Shown piece by piece: positions 32,429-41,687 of a stretch of DNA of 52,286 nt. The notes below the pieces were generated by a model. The model ran no database searches and was not told the origin of the DNA. It saw only the letters and a list, made by a program, of their open reading frames with translations. The position numbers were made by a program, and so were the translations under genes. The first letter of the stretch is position 1. Each line of letters starts with the position of its first letter. This DNA is from Rusavskia elegans. Lineage: Eukaryota > Ascomycota > Lecanoromycetes > Teloschistales > Teloschistaceae. The stretch covers positions 1 through 52,286 of the forward strand of contig SAUG01000005.1 in assembly GCA_011316305.1 (NCBI GenBank), written 5' to 3'.

Positions 32429-33673
32429 TTAAACACAAGCAGGCACCGCACTTGGGCGCTCCGGCTGTATATCTGGGTTCGTCTCCGAACATCCGCTGAA
32501 GTACCCGAAGATGGTATCGTCTTCCGCTGCTCGGAACGCGGTGCCGCAGTTTGGATCCCTTTTTGCGGATTAGTCGGTATGTGGATGTGGATGTGGATGT
32601 GTGTTGTGGATGTGGATGTGGATGTGTGTTGTGGATGTGTGTTGTGGATGTGGATGTGGATGTGTGTTGTGGATGTGGATGTGGATATGGATGTGGATTT
32701 GAGGGAGTGTGAGCTGTGGATGTAAGGGGGAGCTATGGGTAGGGGTGGTATGGGTGGTCGGGGTTGTGCAAGGGAGGAAGGGATGTATGGAAGATGGGGA
32801 GAGGGAGGAGGCAATGGGAACGGGGAAATGGAAGAGGAGAAGGGGAGATGGGGAGGGAGTGTGGGGGAACCGGGTGTGGGAAAGGGAAAAGGGCAGAAGG
32901 GCAAAGTAAAAAACAACATACGCAGAACCACCCGCCGCGTTATTGAAATACGAACAGATGTCGTGGCTGAAGCAATTTTGGGTACTGGAAAGGTTTGAAA
33001 AGGTTAGTTTAATTGTTTTTATTGGTAGATGTCATATGGAGGGAGGGAGGGAGGAAGGGAGGAAGGGAGGAGAGGAGGGGAGGGAGGAGGGAGGAAAAGA
33101 GGAAGAGAGAAAAGAAGAAAGAAAGAAAGAAAGGAAGGAAGAGAGGAAAGAAAGAACGTACTATACATTCCCGAACGCCATGCCCGCGCATCCAGCGCCG
33201 CAGCTGATCAGTCGGGTAGGTCAGTCCGTCAATCCATTCAACGAAAGAGGTATTTTCGTTGGGTGTGTCCAGTGGTGCCAGGATTGGTAGGTTTTTTCAT
33301 GTCATTTCATACCGTCCATTACAATCATATCTACCACCACAACACAATCAGTCCAATCCGACCCACATTCATATGTTCGTCTCTGCTTTCCAAAACACCT
33401 CCAGGCCCTTCCATTCGCCCCTACGCAGGTAGAGAGAAAGAGAAAAAGAAGGGAAGGGCAAAAAAAAAAAAAAAACACATACATCCCCCCATTGACGGTA
33501 TTCACCCCAAAATTACTCCCCACCGTGCCCGTCCACTCGCACTTCTGGCCATGGCTATTAGTCCACTTCGCCGTGGCAGTACTGTTGACCTTGAGGCATG
33601 TTATGGCGGACGACGCGGGCGACGTCAAGAGGAGGAGGAGGAGGGGGATGTTGCGTGTTTGGAGATACGTCAT
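32429..33673 (-). CDS. Small secreted Cys-rich protein with CxxxHDxC motif
   Basis: Hand-built four-exon gene: 33673-33483, 33203-33162, 32984-32922 and 32558-32429, closing in frame at 141 residues. Residues 1-23 are a clear signal peptide (poly-Leu core, cut after SSA). The mature part contains CEWTGTVGSNFG, then CGAGCAGMAFGNVYTQ, CFSHDICSYFNNAAGG and DPNCGTAF, nine Cys in all. I recall this block order from a family of fungal secreted proteins of unknown function; the HD-x-C core resembles the catalytic His-Asp of secreted phospholipase A2 but that is only suggestive. Introns are long for this genome (279, 177 and 363 nt) and filled with simple repeats. Intron 3 has a CTAAT branch and AAG acceptor. 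A tenth Cys expected before CGAGC is missing, so a micro-exon may lie inside intron 1. Confidence 0.65.
32579..32700 (+). repeat. GGATGT-based minisatellite inside an intron
   Basis: Tandem GGATGT hexamers are interspersed with GTGTGTT spacers over about 120 bp. The array lies in the third intron (32559-32921) of the minus-strand secreted-protein gene, ending about 20 nt from its 3' splice site and just upstream of the branch-site sequence. Confidence 0.85.
33033..33156 (+). repeat. Polypurine GGGA/GAAA tract inside an intron
   Basis: The plus strand is nearly pure G and A (GGGAGGGAGG, GAAAGAAAGAAAG). On the transcribed strand of the minus gene it is a polypyrimidine stretch occupying most of the second intron (32985-33161), starting just after the 5' splice site. 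Confidence 0.85.
33460..33475 (+). repeat. A16 homopolymer inside an intron
   Basis: Sixteen consecutive A on the plus strand, that is a T run about 6 nt after the 5' splice site of intron 1 of the secreted-protein gene. Homopolymer length here may be unreliable. Confidence 0.8.
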
Positions 33674-34270
33674 TGTGCGAACGGAGTGTATTGAGCTTAT
33701 GTCGTATGAGACGGATTGTGAGAGAGATTGAGGGTGGAGTATCAGGGGTTTTGTAATTGGGAGGATGTGGCGGCCGAGGTGTATACGGTACGTCCGTATT
33801 TGGGATATCTGGGGATGATTGACATTGGTCATGCAGTAGTACTACTCCGTACAGCAGTTGCTGGCTTCGGCGATTTGTACGATGATCCTTCCTCTGATTT
33901 TGAAGCGCTTGTCGGAATATGTATGTACTGCTGATCGCGTGCGCCTTTCGGAAGGAATTGGAAACGATTGGTCCCGTCCCCCGTGTGTCCTTTCCTATTG
34001 TTAGCGATGATGATGGACTAGTATGCCGTCTCGACAGCTTTGCCCCTTCGAGTCAATGCGTGTGCCACTGTGAGATCTTTTTGTGGCAAGTAAGCGATAA
34101 CAGGTAGATCACTGCTAGCACACGCAGTCTTTCCATTAGGGCCTTTACTCATAGCCAATATCCAGTTGTACTTTTCTCCAATCAGAAATGTCGGAATCCT
34201 ATATTGGTGCCCGATTTGATAGCAAACGGTGGAATACTATGTACAGCGAAGATTAGCACCATCATCCAAT
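33674..34270. other. Intergenic region
   Basis: Nearly 600 bp between two minus-strand genes; it holds the secreted-protein promoter and the receptor gene 3' end. No further gene, TATA box or repeat was recognised. Confidence 0.5.
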
Positions 34271-35947
34271 TCAATACACCCGGTCCTTGTAATCCAGCCA
34301 GTCGGTGCTGGTGACGACAATTTCCTCCTTGACCTTGATCTGCCCAGACGGCACATTGATTTCTTGAAGGCTGATGTTCTCCGATGAACCGTGGTCCGTC
34401 TCCAGTCCTCCTATGACCGTCACGTCGCGACCCCAGCGTGCCTGTGCTGCCACGGAGTCTTCGAGTCGAGAGAAATGTTTCCCATGGTCGCTGTCTTTGC
34501 GTCGCCAGACCACGCGCGATGAGCCGCTGCTGGTGGTCGCTTGGGCACTCTTGCCTCCGATCTTCCGCGCACGATGCGTGCCTCTGGTCATCAGGGCTAC
34601 AAGGGGTCGTAGACTGGGGAGACACTATGATGCTTGTCAATACACAGTATGGACAATTGGAGTGTTTGAGGCTTACTGCGCTGATGACGCCCATGCATGG
34701 TTCGGCCGCTGACCAGATTGCAGAGTTGACGTAATTCCACGTCACGTCCTCGTTCTCCAGACGTGATAGAACGACGAGCCTGATAATGCTGATGATGCAG
34801 ACGCTGCACAGCCGTTATCATTACACACATTGTTAAGGGTTCAAGACTGAAGGTACGTACAACCCTGCACATATGAAGATACCGGTGAGCACACTCTTCT
34901 GGGACGTCGTAGTCCGTAGCTTCCACAGCAAAGGAAGCGGCTTGGGTGAGTTGTCAGCTAAGGATGCCCAAGCGGTATCCCGTCACATTGGACATACCAG
35001 GCCAATGATGACGAAGTCGAGCACCGTATTGATGGCACCTGGAACGATGATGATGTGGTTACCGTTGGTGCAATGACCGGCCGCATTTCGGTGCCAGAAT
35101 TTGTGGATGGGTGTACTTTATGCCTGATTAGCGATGATCATTTCTGGGGCACCGTTCAGAGAGTCCCGCCACTGGAACAATGTTGACAAGAGAGAGCCCA
35201 GGAAGAAGGCGACCACGGCGGCCGTCGCGATCTGCAGAACCAACTTGATCTCTCGAACGGGGAAGATGCGTCGGTAGAACAACAATCTTCAGAGACAGTG
35301 AATCAGCATTGCTTCGTCTCCACCGCGCAAAAGGATGCTGCCTTCCGAAGCTGGCTGGTGACTTGTTGCACAAAGGCTAACCCAGCGTCCTCCAGTGTCT
35401 GGTGGAAAGGAGGGCGGATACTGACATGCAGATCTTAATGGCGGAGCAAGACGCGTAGTAGAAGATCTCGTAGATGTACAGGATTCGCAGGAATTGGATC
35501 GTGTTGCCTTCTCCGAGTGCTCAGATGTGACGGCCGAACCCGTTGGTGCTTTGAGCTGCGTCGTCGTATCAGCACCCTACCGCACCACGGTTGCTGGACT
35601 CCGACTCCAGGTACTACTGACAGACGAGGACGCAGATGATGGGCCCGTAACTCAGACTCTGAGTCAATCGTCAGTAGCTGCTATGCAATTGATGTGCTGC
35701 TGGAGTGGTACTCACCAAGGCAATGACGACCCACAAATCATCGTACTTGAAGGTGCATGTCAACACAGGGTGCTTCATCCCTTGCTGGGGATCTTACCCA
35801 GAATCCTGCATGGGCCAGCTGCCGGGAGGTCAGACGTGCAAGGACGGCGAAGGTTGGCAGGACGATCAGCGCTGCCATTGATGCCACAATCCTTCCTCCC
35901 TGGTCGGCGGTCAGGTCGATGCCTGGCGGAGGTATACTTTCGGCCAT
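34271..35947 (-). pseudogene. PTH11-like seven-helix receptor with in-frame TGA
   Basis: Nine exons: 35947-35798, 35745-35716, 35658-35618, 35548-35426, 35286-35173, 35115-34998, 34940-34861, 34803-34677 and 34624-34271. Introns are 52-69 nt except the fourth (139 nt), and the lengths total 379 codons. The frame holds throughout except for TGA at 35523-35521, codon 83. There it follows GFGRHI, where relatives usually carry Trp. The rest is well preserved: MAESIPPPGIDLTADQGG, YDDLWVVIAL, FLRILYIYEIFYYASCSAIK, LLFYRRIFPV, TPIHKFWH, INTVLDFVIGLLPLPLLWKL and a polar cytosolic tail. The family (fungal rhodopsin-like domain) senses external cues at the plasma membrane. With clean splice sites and no other lesion it may be a young pseudogene, a readthrough gene, or carry a sequencing error. 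Confidence 0.8.
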
Positions 35948-37258
35948 GGTTGGGAAGGGGTGTCACTCCTCCAGATGTTGCAAGGAGCTATTTCCAGAAT
36001 GGCCAGAAGTGTAACCTTTACAGGTGGGAGCGCATGGTATGACTTGAGGTGGGCGATGGAGATTGAAACGGCCGCTGGTGAAGACAAAGAAATCAGAAGT
36101 GTTCCTTGCGACCTCAGGATTCAGACATTAACAAATGCTGGGAGAACTGATGATAAGTAGACTGCAGCATTTCCATAGGTATTCTAGGAGATTTCAAGAG
36201 AGTCCAAAAGGTGTTCGAAGGGTGACCAAGGATTAAGGAGAGGTCGAGAGATGCTTTGCCTCCCCACGACGATCATCCAGAAGCCTTCTTGTACAACCAC
36301 GTTCCCATGACGGCCAAGACCGGGGTGTGGACAATGGCGTGAACCACGTCTGGGAAATGTACATGGAGGTGGCACCAGGTGGTAGGTGCTTGAGCTTGTC
36401 AATGCCAATCCTGTACGCCATCCTGGTATTATACTACTTTCTACCTACTGTGCCGCCGGTGAAAGGGTCTACCGTTGAGCAAGTACCACAAGAGAACCCA
36501 AGACGACCTTACGCAGGGGCATGGCACCTTCAGAGCAGTCCACTCAAGAAGAGTATTATTGTGCGTAGTGTACGAGAGATAGTGGTGGGCGGCCAAAAGA
36601 CACTATTTGAAGCCATCCGGATCGTGACCATCATCACATCGACGATGAGAACGATAATAATGAGAAGACACTCGGCAACACATTTCAGACGGAGCGAACA
36701 ACAGCCTTATGACCTTTTACGTGCAGAGGCTGCTTGGTCGGACCTTGGTGGACGAGCAGTAGTCGCGTTAGGGTGCAAAGTTAAGGAGACAAGGGAGAGT
36801 CGAATCGGGAAGGAGTGGGAAAGGAAGAATCCTTGATGCATCATGCAGCCCACAATTGACTTCCGGCAGGCTGCAGCACAAAGGTACTCGTACCGATTGG
36901 TCAGTGAAAGCCCCTTCCACCAGGCACGACCGTACATGTTCGACTCATGGTAGTTAGGTTTTGCGGGACGACTTCGATGGCACGATGTGTGAGCACGACG
37001 ATTTCGATGCGCACCAAGCCGGAGTGGCAGTGGACTGATCTGATTCAATCTAAGCAGGATACAATTTGACGACCGTGGCTTTTTTCCGGTCAGGAATCAT
37101 TTGGGCAATCGATTGCAGCATTTGGAGTCCGAGACAAGAGACCCTTTAAGACTCAAGTGTACTTTTCGACCATGATTGGACCAGGAAACGATACAAAACA
37201 ACACGTTTCCATCCATATGGAGAATCCCTACAACTTTACGCTTCCACTCCTTGCCTCA
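35948..37258. other. Intergenic region
   Basis: About 1.3 kb with no recognised gene. The longest frames (plus strand 36327-36836, minus strand 37048-36707) have no conserved blocks and no splice extension that improves them. It holds the receptor promoter and the 3' end of the CAP-domain gene. Confidence 0.5.
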
Positions 37259-38158
37259 TCAACTCAGATTACAGATCCATAATCCCTGGGCAAACCCCTC
37301 GCCAGCCTCCGGATCCTTCGTGAACGCACAACCGATCTGTTTGTATTGATTGTCCACCAATATGTCATGATGTCCGGTTTGGCCTCCGTAGTACCTGATG
37401 TCACACATGTTAGCGATGTGCAGCAAGGAAGAAACCGACGCTGGGGGGATGGTGACAACTGACATGTTCATGACATCTTTCAGGTCTGTACACGCGCTCG
37501 CCACCGGACCGGTTGGGACCTCGCAAAGCCAGCCTAAGATGTAGCTGACCTCGAACGGCGAGTAGCCCTTGAGATCTTGGCCACCGGCGGTAGTGCCACC
37601 AGGCGTCATCACCTCGGCATTGCCCGATCCGCCGTGCCGGAAGGTATCCCCTCCTTTTCCGTTGTTGTCGCTACCTGTTTTGGCTGCCCCGGCCACCAGG
37701 TTTTGCGCCCACGTCAGGTCGCCCTTGCCGTATGCAGAGCGCCACTTGTTGATGGTGGCGAGCATGGAGTTATCGTCCGTTGACGTGGTCTGGTTGTTGC
37801 CAGTCGACACGCTCGAATCAACCGTTGATGTGGTATCGTCGTTGTTAGTCGACACGCTCGAATCATCCGTTGATGTGGTTTCGGTGTTGCCAGTCGACAC
37901 GCTCGAGTCTTCGGGAGTCGTCTCCTCTTGCGCTTTTGGCCGTTGGTCAACTCTAGAACGCTGACCATCACCTTGTCCATCCGTCCACGTCGATATCGTG
38001 CAAGTGCTCGGATCGGTCCTGTCACTGCAGTACCACCTGGTCCCTCGTCTTTTCTCAATCGATGACATTGTCCCAGCGGAGGCTTCCTGAGCCGAATAAA
38101 GAGGGACGCACATACCGCCCGCGGCAAGCAAAGTGATAATGAATGGAACGGACAACAT
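37259..38158 (-). CDS. Secreted CAP/SCP-domain protein with Ser/Thr repeats
   Basis: Two exons, 38158-37464 and 37394-37259, give 276 residues; the 69-nt intron has a GTCAGT donor and CTAAC branch. Residues 1 to about 23 form a signal peptide. A KRR dibasic site at about 36-38 could be a processing point. Residues about 85-130 are a Ser/Thr linker built of 15-residue repeats (SSVSTGNTETTSTDD-like), likely O-glycosylated. The C-terminal domain has MLATINKWRSAYGKGDLTWA, FRHGGSGNAEVM and TGHHDILVDNQYKQIGCAF, which correspond to the CAP superfamily helix 1, His-Glu pair and second His region. Fungal CAP proteins bind sterols or act at the cell surface. The intron is a multiple of three without a stop, so a 299-residue unspliced form is also open. 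Confidence 0.78.
   Translation of the reverse strand: MLSVPFIITLLAAGGMCVPLYSAQEASAGTMSSIEKRRGTRWYCSDRTDPSTCTISTWTDGQGDGQRSRVDQRPKAQEETTPEDSSVSTGNTETTSTDDSSVSTNNDDTTSTVDSSVSTGNNQTTSTDDNSMLATINKWRSAYGKGDLTWAQNLVAGAAKTGSDNNGKGGDTFRHGGSGNAEVMTPGGTTAGGQDLKGYSPFEVSYILGWLCEVPTGPVASACTDLKDVMNMSVVTIPPASVSSLLHIANMCDIRYYGGQTGHHDILVDNQYKQIGCAFTKDPEAGEGFAQGLWICNLS
37770..37914 (-). repeat. 45-bp coding tandem repeat in the CAP-domain gene
   Basis: About three copies of a 45-bp unit, with AGTCGACACGCTCGA recurring at 37802, 37847 and 37892. Each unit encodes 15 residues, so copy number can change without a frameshift. Confidence 0.85.
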
Positions 38159-38246
38159 CTTGTCAAGGATTGTGTGAGTGAAAAATGAGTGGAAGTATGT
38201 AATGAAAGAAAGCGGTGGTTCTTCTTACATGGGGAGCAGTGGGTGC

Positions 38247-38253
38247 CTTTATA
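38247..38253 (-). promoter_or_regulatory. TATA box of the CAP-domain gene
   Basis: TATAAAG on the minus strand lies 89-95 nt upstream of the ATG at 38158, a usual distance for a fungal TATA element allowing a short leader. Confidence 0.55.
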
Positions 38254-39526
38254 GCACGTTTCTCGGGAGAAACTTGCAGACGGCCGAAATGGTACGGCAC
38301 GCCACGGGGTTGGTGTTTCACAAAGGTGAAGGATTGCGGCGTCCTATGGAAACGGAACATGATCGGATCACACTGCGATAGTCCAGACACTCCCAGATCA
38401 TCCGCACTAATATCGCATCAAGAGATTAGGGCTCTAGACTACGATCGTTGAACGTTGATTCCTCGAAAGCATCGTAAGAGCACATGTGCTAATTGGATAC
38501 GACGACGAAGTTTCGGAGACTGCAAATTTACACTCGGCTGGAGTAGCTAGGCTGGAGAAACACCTACCTACTTGATCGGCCAGTGGCAGAAAGGAGCGAG
38601 CTCGTAGACGCACAAGCTTACTCTAAGGCACGGGTGGTGCGGCACGTCGTTCCAGTTGTGAGGAACGGTACCTGACAGCTTTTCGAAGAATTCGAACCAA
38701 GACCCCAGACCATCATCCTTAATTTGCCGTTTCGCAATCATCGTGATGCTTCCTTGGATACGCTGTTTGATGCACTGAGGAGCATTCGCATTGAAGGAGC
38801 CACGTGGTGATCATATACAACAACAGGAAGCGGTTTTGTAGTAAAATTTCAAAAATGCAGCCTTGTTGTCCAGCGGGGAGTTTCCGATTCGTGCGCTTTG
38901 CTTGATCCGTGTGGTACAGACACGAAACACTCGCCTACTTTAACCTTGTGTTTAATTGCCTCAGCCTTCAGACAGACTTCCTGAGGTTATGATATAGTTG
39001 ATATTTGAAGGGGATGGTGGCGTTGACAATCAAGCGCAATTCGAGACGGATGTACTACAGGCGATTGCTCCGTGTGGATTCTCGTCGTGATGACTGTCAA
39101 GATGTCGCTGTGCAGCTACTTCGAGCGTGTGCCGAAGGAGAGGGTGGCTGTGATGTGGAATGGTTGTGGGTCTCGAGGAAGGTGTAAGGTGGTTGCTGTG
39201 CGTCTCATGATCGCGACTGGGCTTTGACATAGCTATATCATGTCTAGGTTATGTGATCAAATTCTTCACACACTGCAGTGGGGCTTGAGAAGAGGACAGT
39301 ACTGGCCAAATTGGCTGATTGCATCCACAATTCGCTTGCTGAGTGTAAAAGAGTTGGCCTGTCTACCTTCGACTCTTCATTCGGCCGACTGGTGGAGTTT
39401 TTAGTGACAGAGGTATTCCCTAAAGAGGAGATGGACTGTTCCAACGGCGGGGCTAGGATGAACGGGAACAGTACCTTACCGTATGCGAGAGCAGAAATAT
39501 CGCTAGGCTATACCTTACTCGTCGTG
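38254..39526. other. Intergenic region with one small open frame
   Basis: No gene is firmly supported. A minus-strand frame at 38741-38568 (57 residues, with GSWFEFFEKLSG and HNWNDVPHHPCLR) looks protein-like and its frame extends upstream of the ATG to about 38813, but I do not recognise it. It could be a small gene, an exon or a relic. Confidence 0.35.
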
Positions 39527-39817
39527 TTAGATATAGTCAGTAAAATTCACTGAGGAGCCGACGGTGGGCGCTAAAACCCGCCTGGGAAACTGCACAACGA
39601 GCCTTAAATCATCGGAATTATCGGAGCTTTTCTCTACCTTAGCTGTGTGGAACAGGAACGTATCCATGTCCATCCCATAGACTTCTCCTGTCGCAATGTA
39701 GACAAACTGATCGGCGACTGGTTGTAAGCCGTCCGCTTTCCCCTGCTCTGGCTGGGACTGTCCATGTCGTTTCGCGACGGGAGCTTCGTGGGCGCTCAAG
39801 GCTCTCTTGTGCGACAT
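39527..39817 (-). CDS. Hypothetical small protein
   Basis: A 96-residue frame starting MSHKRALSAHEAPVAKRHG, with an in-frame ATG eight codons further upstream. It shows a basic, disordered N-terminus followed by a more regular part (DQFVYIATGEVYGMDMDTF, LRLVVQFPRRVLAP). I do not recognise a domain and see no signal peptide or helix. It is divergent from the acetyltransferase gene over about 260 bp. Composition is protein-like, but without homology or transcripts it may be a chance frame. Confidence 0.35.
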   Translation of the reverse strand: MSHKRALSAHEAPVAKRHGQSQPEQGKADGLQPVADQFVYIATGEVYGMDMDTFLFHTAKVEKSSDNSDDLRLVVQFPRRVLAPTVGSSVNFTDYI

Positions 39818-40076
39818 TATGGTCGTACTGATTGCGATCAAGGCGATGTATTTGTTCAGGCTGCGATGTTAAGTCGCAGCGTCGCCGGAGATGTGCTTGC
39901 AGGAAACCGCCAAGCATGATCGACAGGGAGTTTGCCAGTGCCCAATCACGGCCTGAAGCGGACCCCTGAGTCAACATTTTGCATCACTAACATCATCTGA
40001 GTCACTCGCATCCAAATATATATGACCTCACCATGGCTCATAGATCTGCCAAAAGGTCGATCCCGCAATCTCCATC

Positions 40077-40979
40077 ATGCCTTTCCAATTCTCGCCAGCA
40101 GAACCTTCAGATATTCCAGATATCGTCGCCGTGCACCAAGCCTCATGGGTAAACGATCCTATTATTGGGCGGTTGATGCCTGATGTAGACCCTAAAGTAA
40201 AGTACGACTACGATGTCGACTACTACAAGAATAAGTTCGAGACCAAAGCATGGACGGGAACTGTAATGCACAAGGTCGTGGAGACTGAGACTGGGTAAAT
40301 CTTTCACACTTTTCTCCAGTCATATTGTCGTTTTCGGTTCGAATAGTAGATGATCTGCTCTACTGTTCCGCTATACCCACTTCCTCCGTCTTGTCCTGAC
40401 GTCGAGGGCAGGAAGCTCGTCGCATTTGCGAAGTGGAATTACCCTTACAGCTTGACGCCCGAACAACAAGCCGAGAAGGACAAGCTCGATCTGGGAAGAA
40501 GCTATCCACCAGGAACCAATGAAAAACTCTATGAGCAATTCTTCGGCCGTCTGGATGCCCTCCGGAAGAAGTATCTCGATGAGGAGAAAGATTACTGTGA
40601 GTACTCTTCTAAATCACCCTCCCCCCTTTCATGTCGACCCCCATATAGCGTTTGATCCCTCGCATACTACTGTAACCTATTCCTTGCCGTTTCATAAGTA
40701 ATTAACGACTGCGTTATCTTAGTCCTCCATCTTCTGATCGTCTTGCCATCCTACCAACGCAAAGGCCTTGGCACAATGCTCATCCGCGAAGGTCTCGCAG
40801 CTGCAGACCGCGACAACGCCAGGACTTACATCGAAGCTTCTCCCATGGGTCTTGGCTTGTACAAGAAATTCGGGTGGAAGGAGGTCGACGACATAGTGAT
40901 TGATATGAGACCGCATGGGGGAACTGGAATGGCGTCGGAGAAGTGTCTCATGAGGGAGCCGGGAGCGGGAAGTGCATGA
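40077..40979 (+). CDS. GNAT-family N-acetyltransferase
   Basis: Three exons: 40077-40294, 40412-40596 and 40723-40979, 219 residues; introns are 117 and 126 nt, longer than most here. The N-terminus reads FSPAEPSDIPDIVAVHQASW, the usual opening strand and helix of fungal GNATs. Beta-4 is KLVAFAKWNYP, with the first intron acceptor chosen to give ETGKLVAFAKW. The acetyl-CoA site is the LPSYQRKGLGTMLIREGL segment (Q/R-x-x-G-x-G/A motif), followed by YIEASPMGLGLYKKFGWKEV, the typical C-terminal strand-helix. The substrate cannot be read from sequence; such cytosolic enzymes acetylate small amines, antibiotics or protein N-termini. No linked biosynthetic genes help. Confidence 0.85.
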
Positions 40980-41687
40980 TGTGAGTGTGTCGCAAGTATG
41001 GATCTAGACGATGGGATTCAATACCAATATGATGGAGATCAGACGATAGAGTAGGAAACGAGGACTGAATCACGTGCCAAGATATCCCGAGGGTACCGTG
41101 TTGGTGTTTGCGCGTACACGTCCATAATTGTGCCTACTCTACCATCCCTTTCCGAAAACCCTTGAACTATCCGTTCATCTCTCGTAGATGTAATCCTGCA
41201 ATAACTTTTACCCGTAGCTGTGCCGGCCCTACTCCTACCCGGCTCCTTTCCCCGTCTCCTTCGCATCCCCTACCACCATCCGACACAGCCACCCAGGGAG
41301 TCAATCTGCCTTCGCCGCCATCGGCGGATACTCCTTGCCATCTCTCTCAACCTTCGGCGAGCACGTACACCAATTCTCCGCCGGAACGGGGTCCATGACT
41401 GATTGGACGTGCGAGCCGCAGCCCCACCATGAGGTCTTCTCTGGAAGACGGATTAGCAGGGTCGGGACAGGGACAAGAGGGAGGAGACGTACGACAGTTT
41501 GTGCAGGTGCCTTTTTTACACATGTTGCTTGCTGGGATGGACAGATGGGTGGGAGTGGTGATGATGGATGACCAGTCAAGATATATACTCTATTGAGGTG
41601 ACGAGGTGGGGCACGGAAGGAAATCAAGCCGGTTTACTTCAACTCCAGCAACGAGGGTCATCCGGAGGAACCGACGGTCATAGAAAT
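40980..41687. promoter_or_regulatory. Intergenic region upstream of the metal ATPase gene
   Basis: About 700 bp containing the acetyltransferase 3' end and the promoter of the heavy-metal ATPase. Open frames here have skewed Pro/Ser composition and are not called. No metal-response element could be named with confidence. Confidence 0.45.

Noticed and set aside
32579..32700. Repeat array as a CRISPR
   Set aside because: Units are hexamer-based without unique spacers, the organism is a fungus, and the array lies in an intron.
32709..33290. Gly/Arg/Glu/Lys-rich plus-strand frames
   Set aside because: They are translations of the purine-rich intron sequence of the minus-strand secreted-protein gene.
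36327..36836. 169-codon plus-strand frame as a membrane protein
   Set aside because: One hydrophobic stretch only, no conserved motif, and codon composition unlike the real genes here.
38680..38700. GGTTCGAATTC on the minus strand as a tRNA B box
   Set aside because: No matching A box, acceptor stem or anticodon arm could be folded around it, and the surrounding frame looks protein-like.
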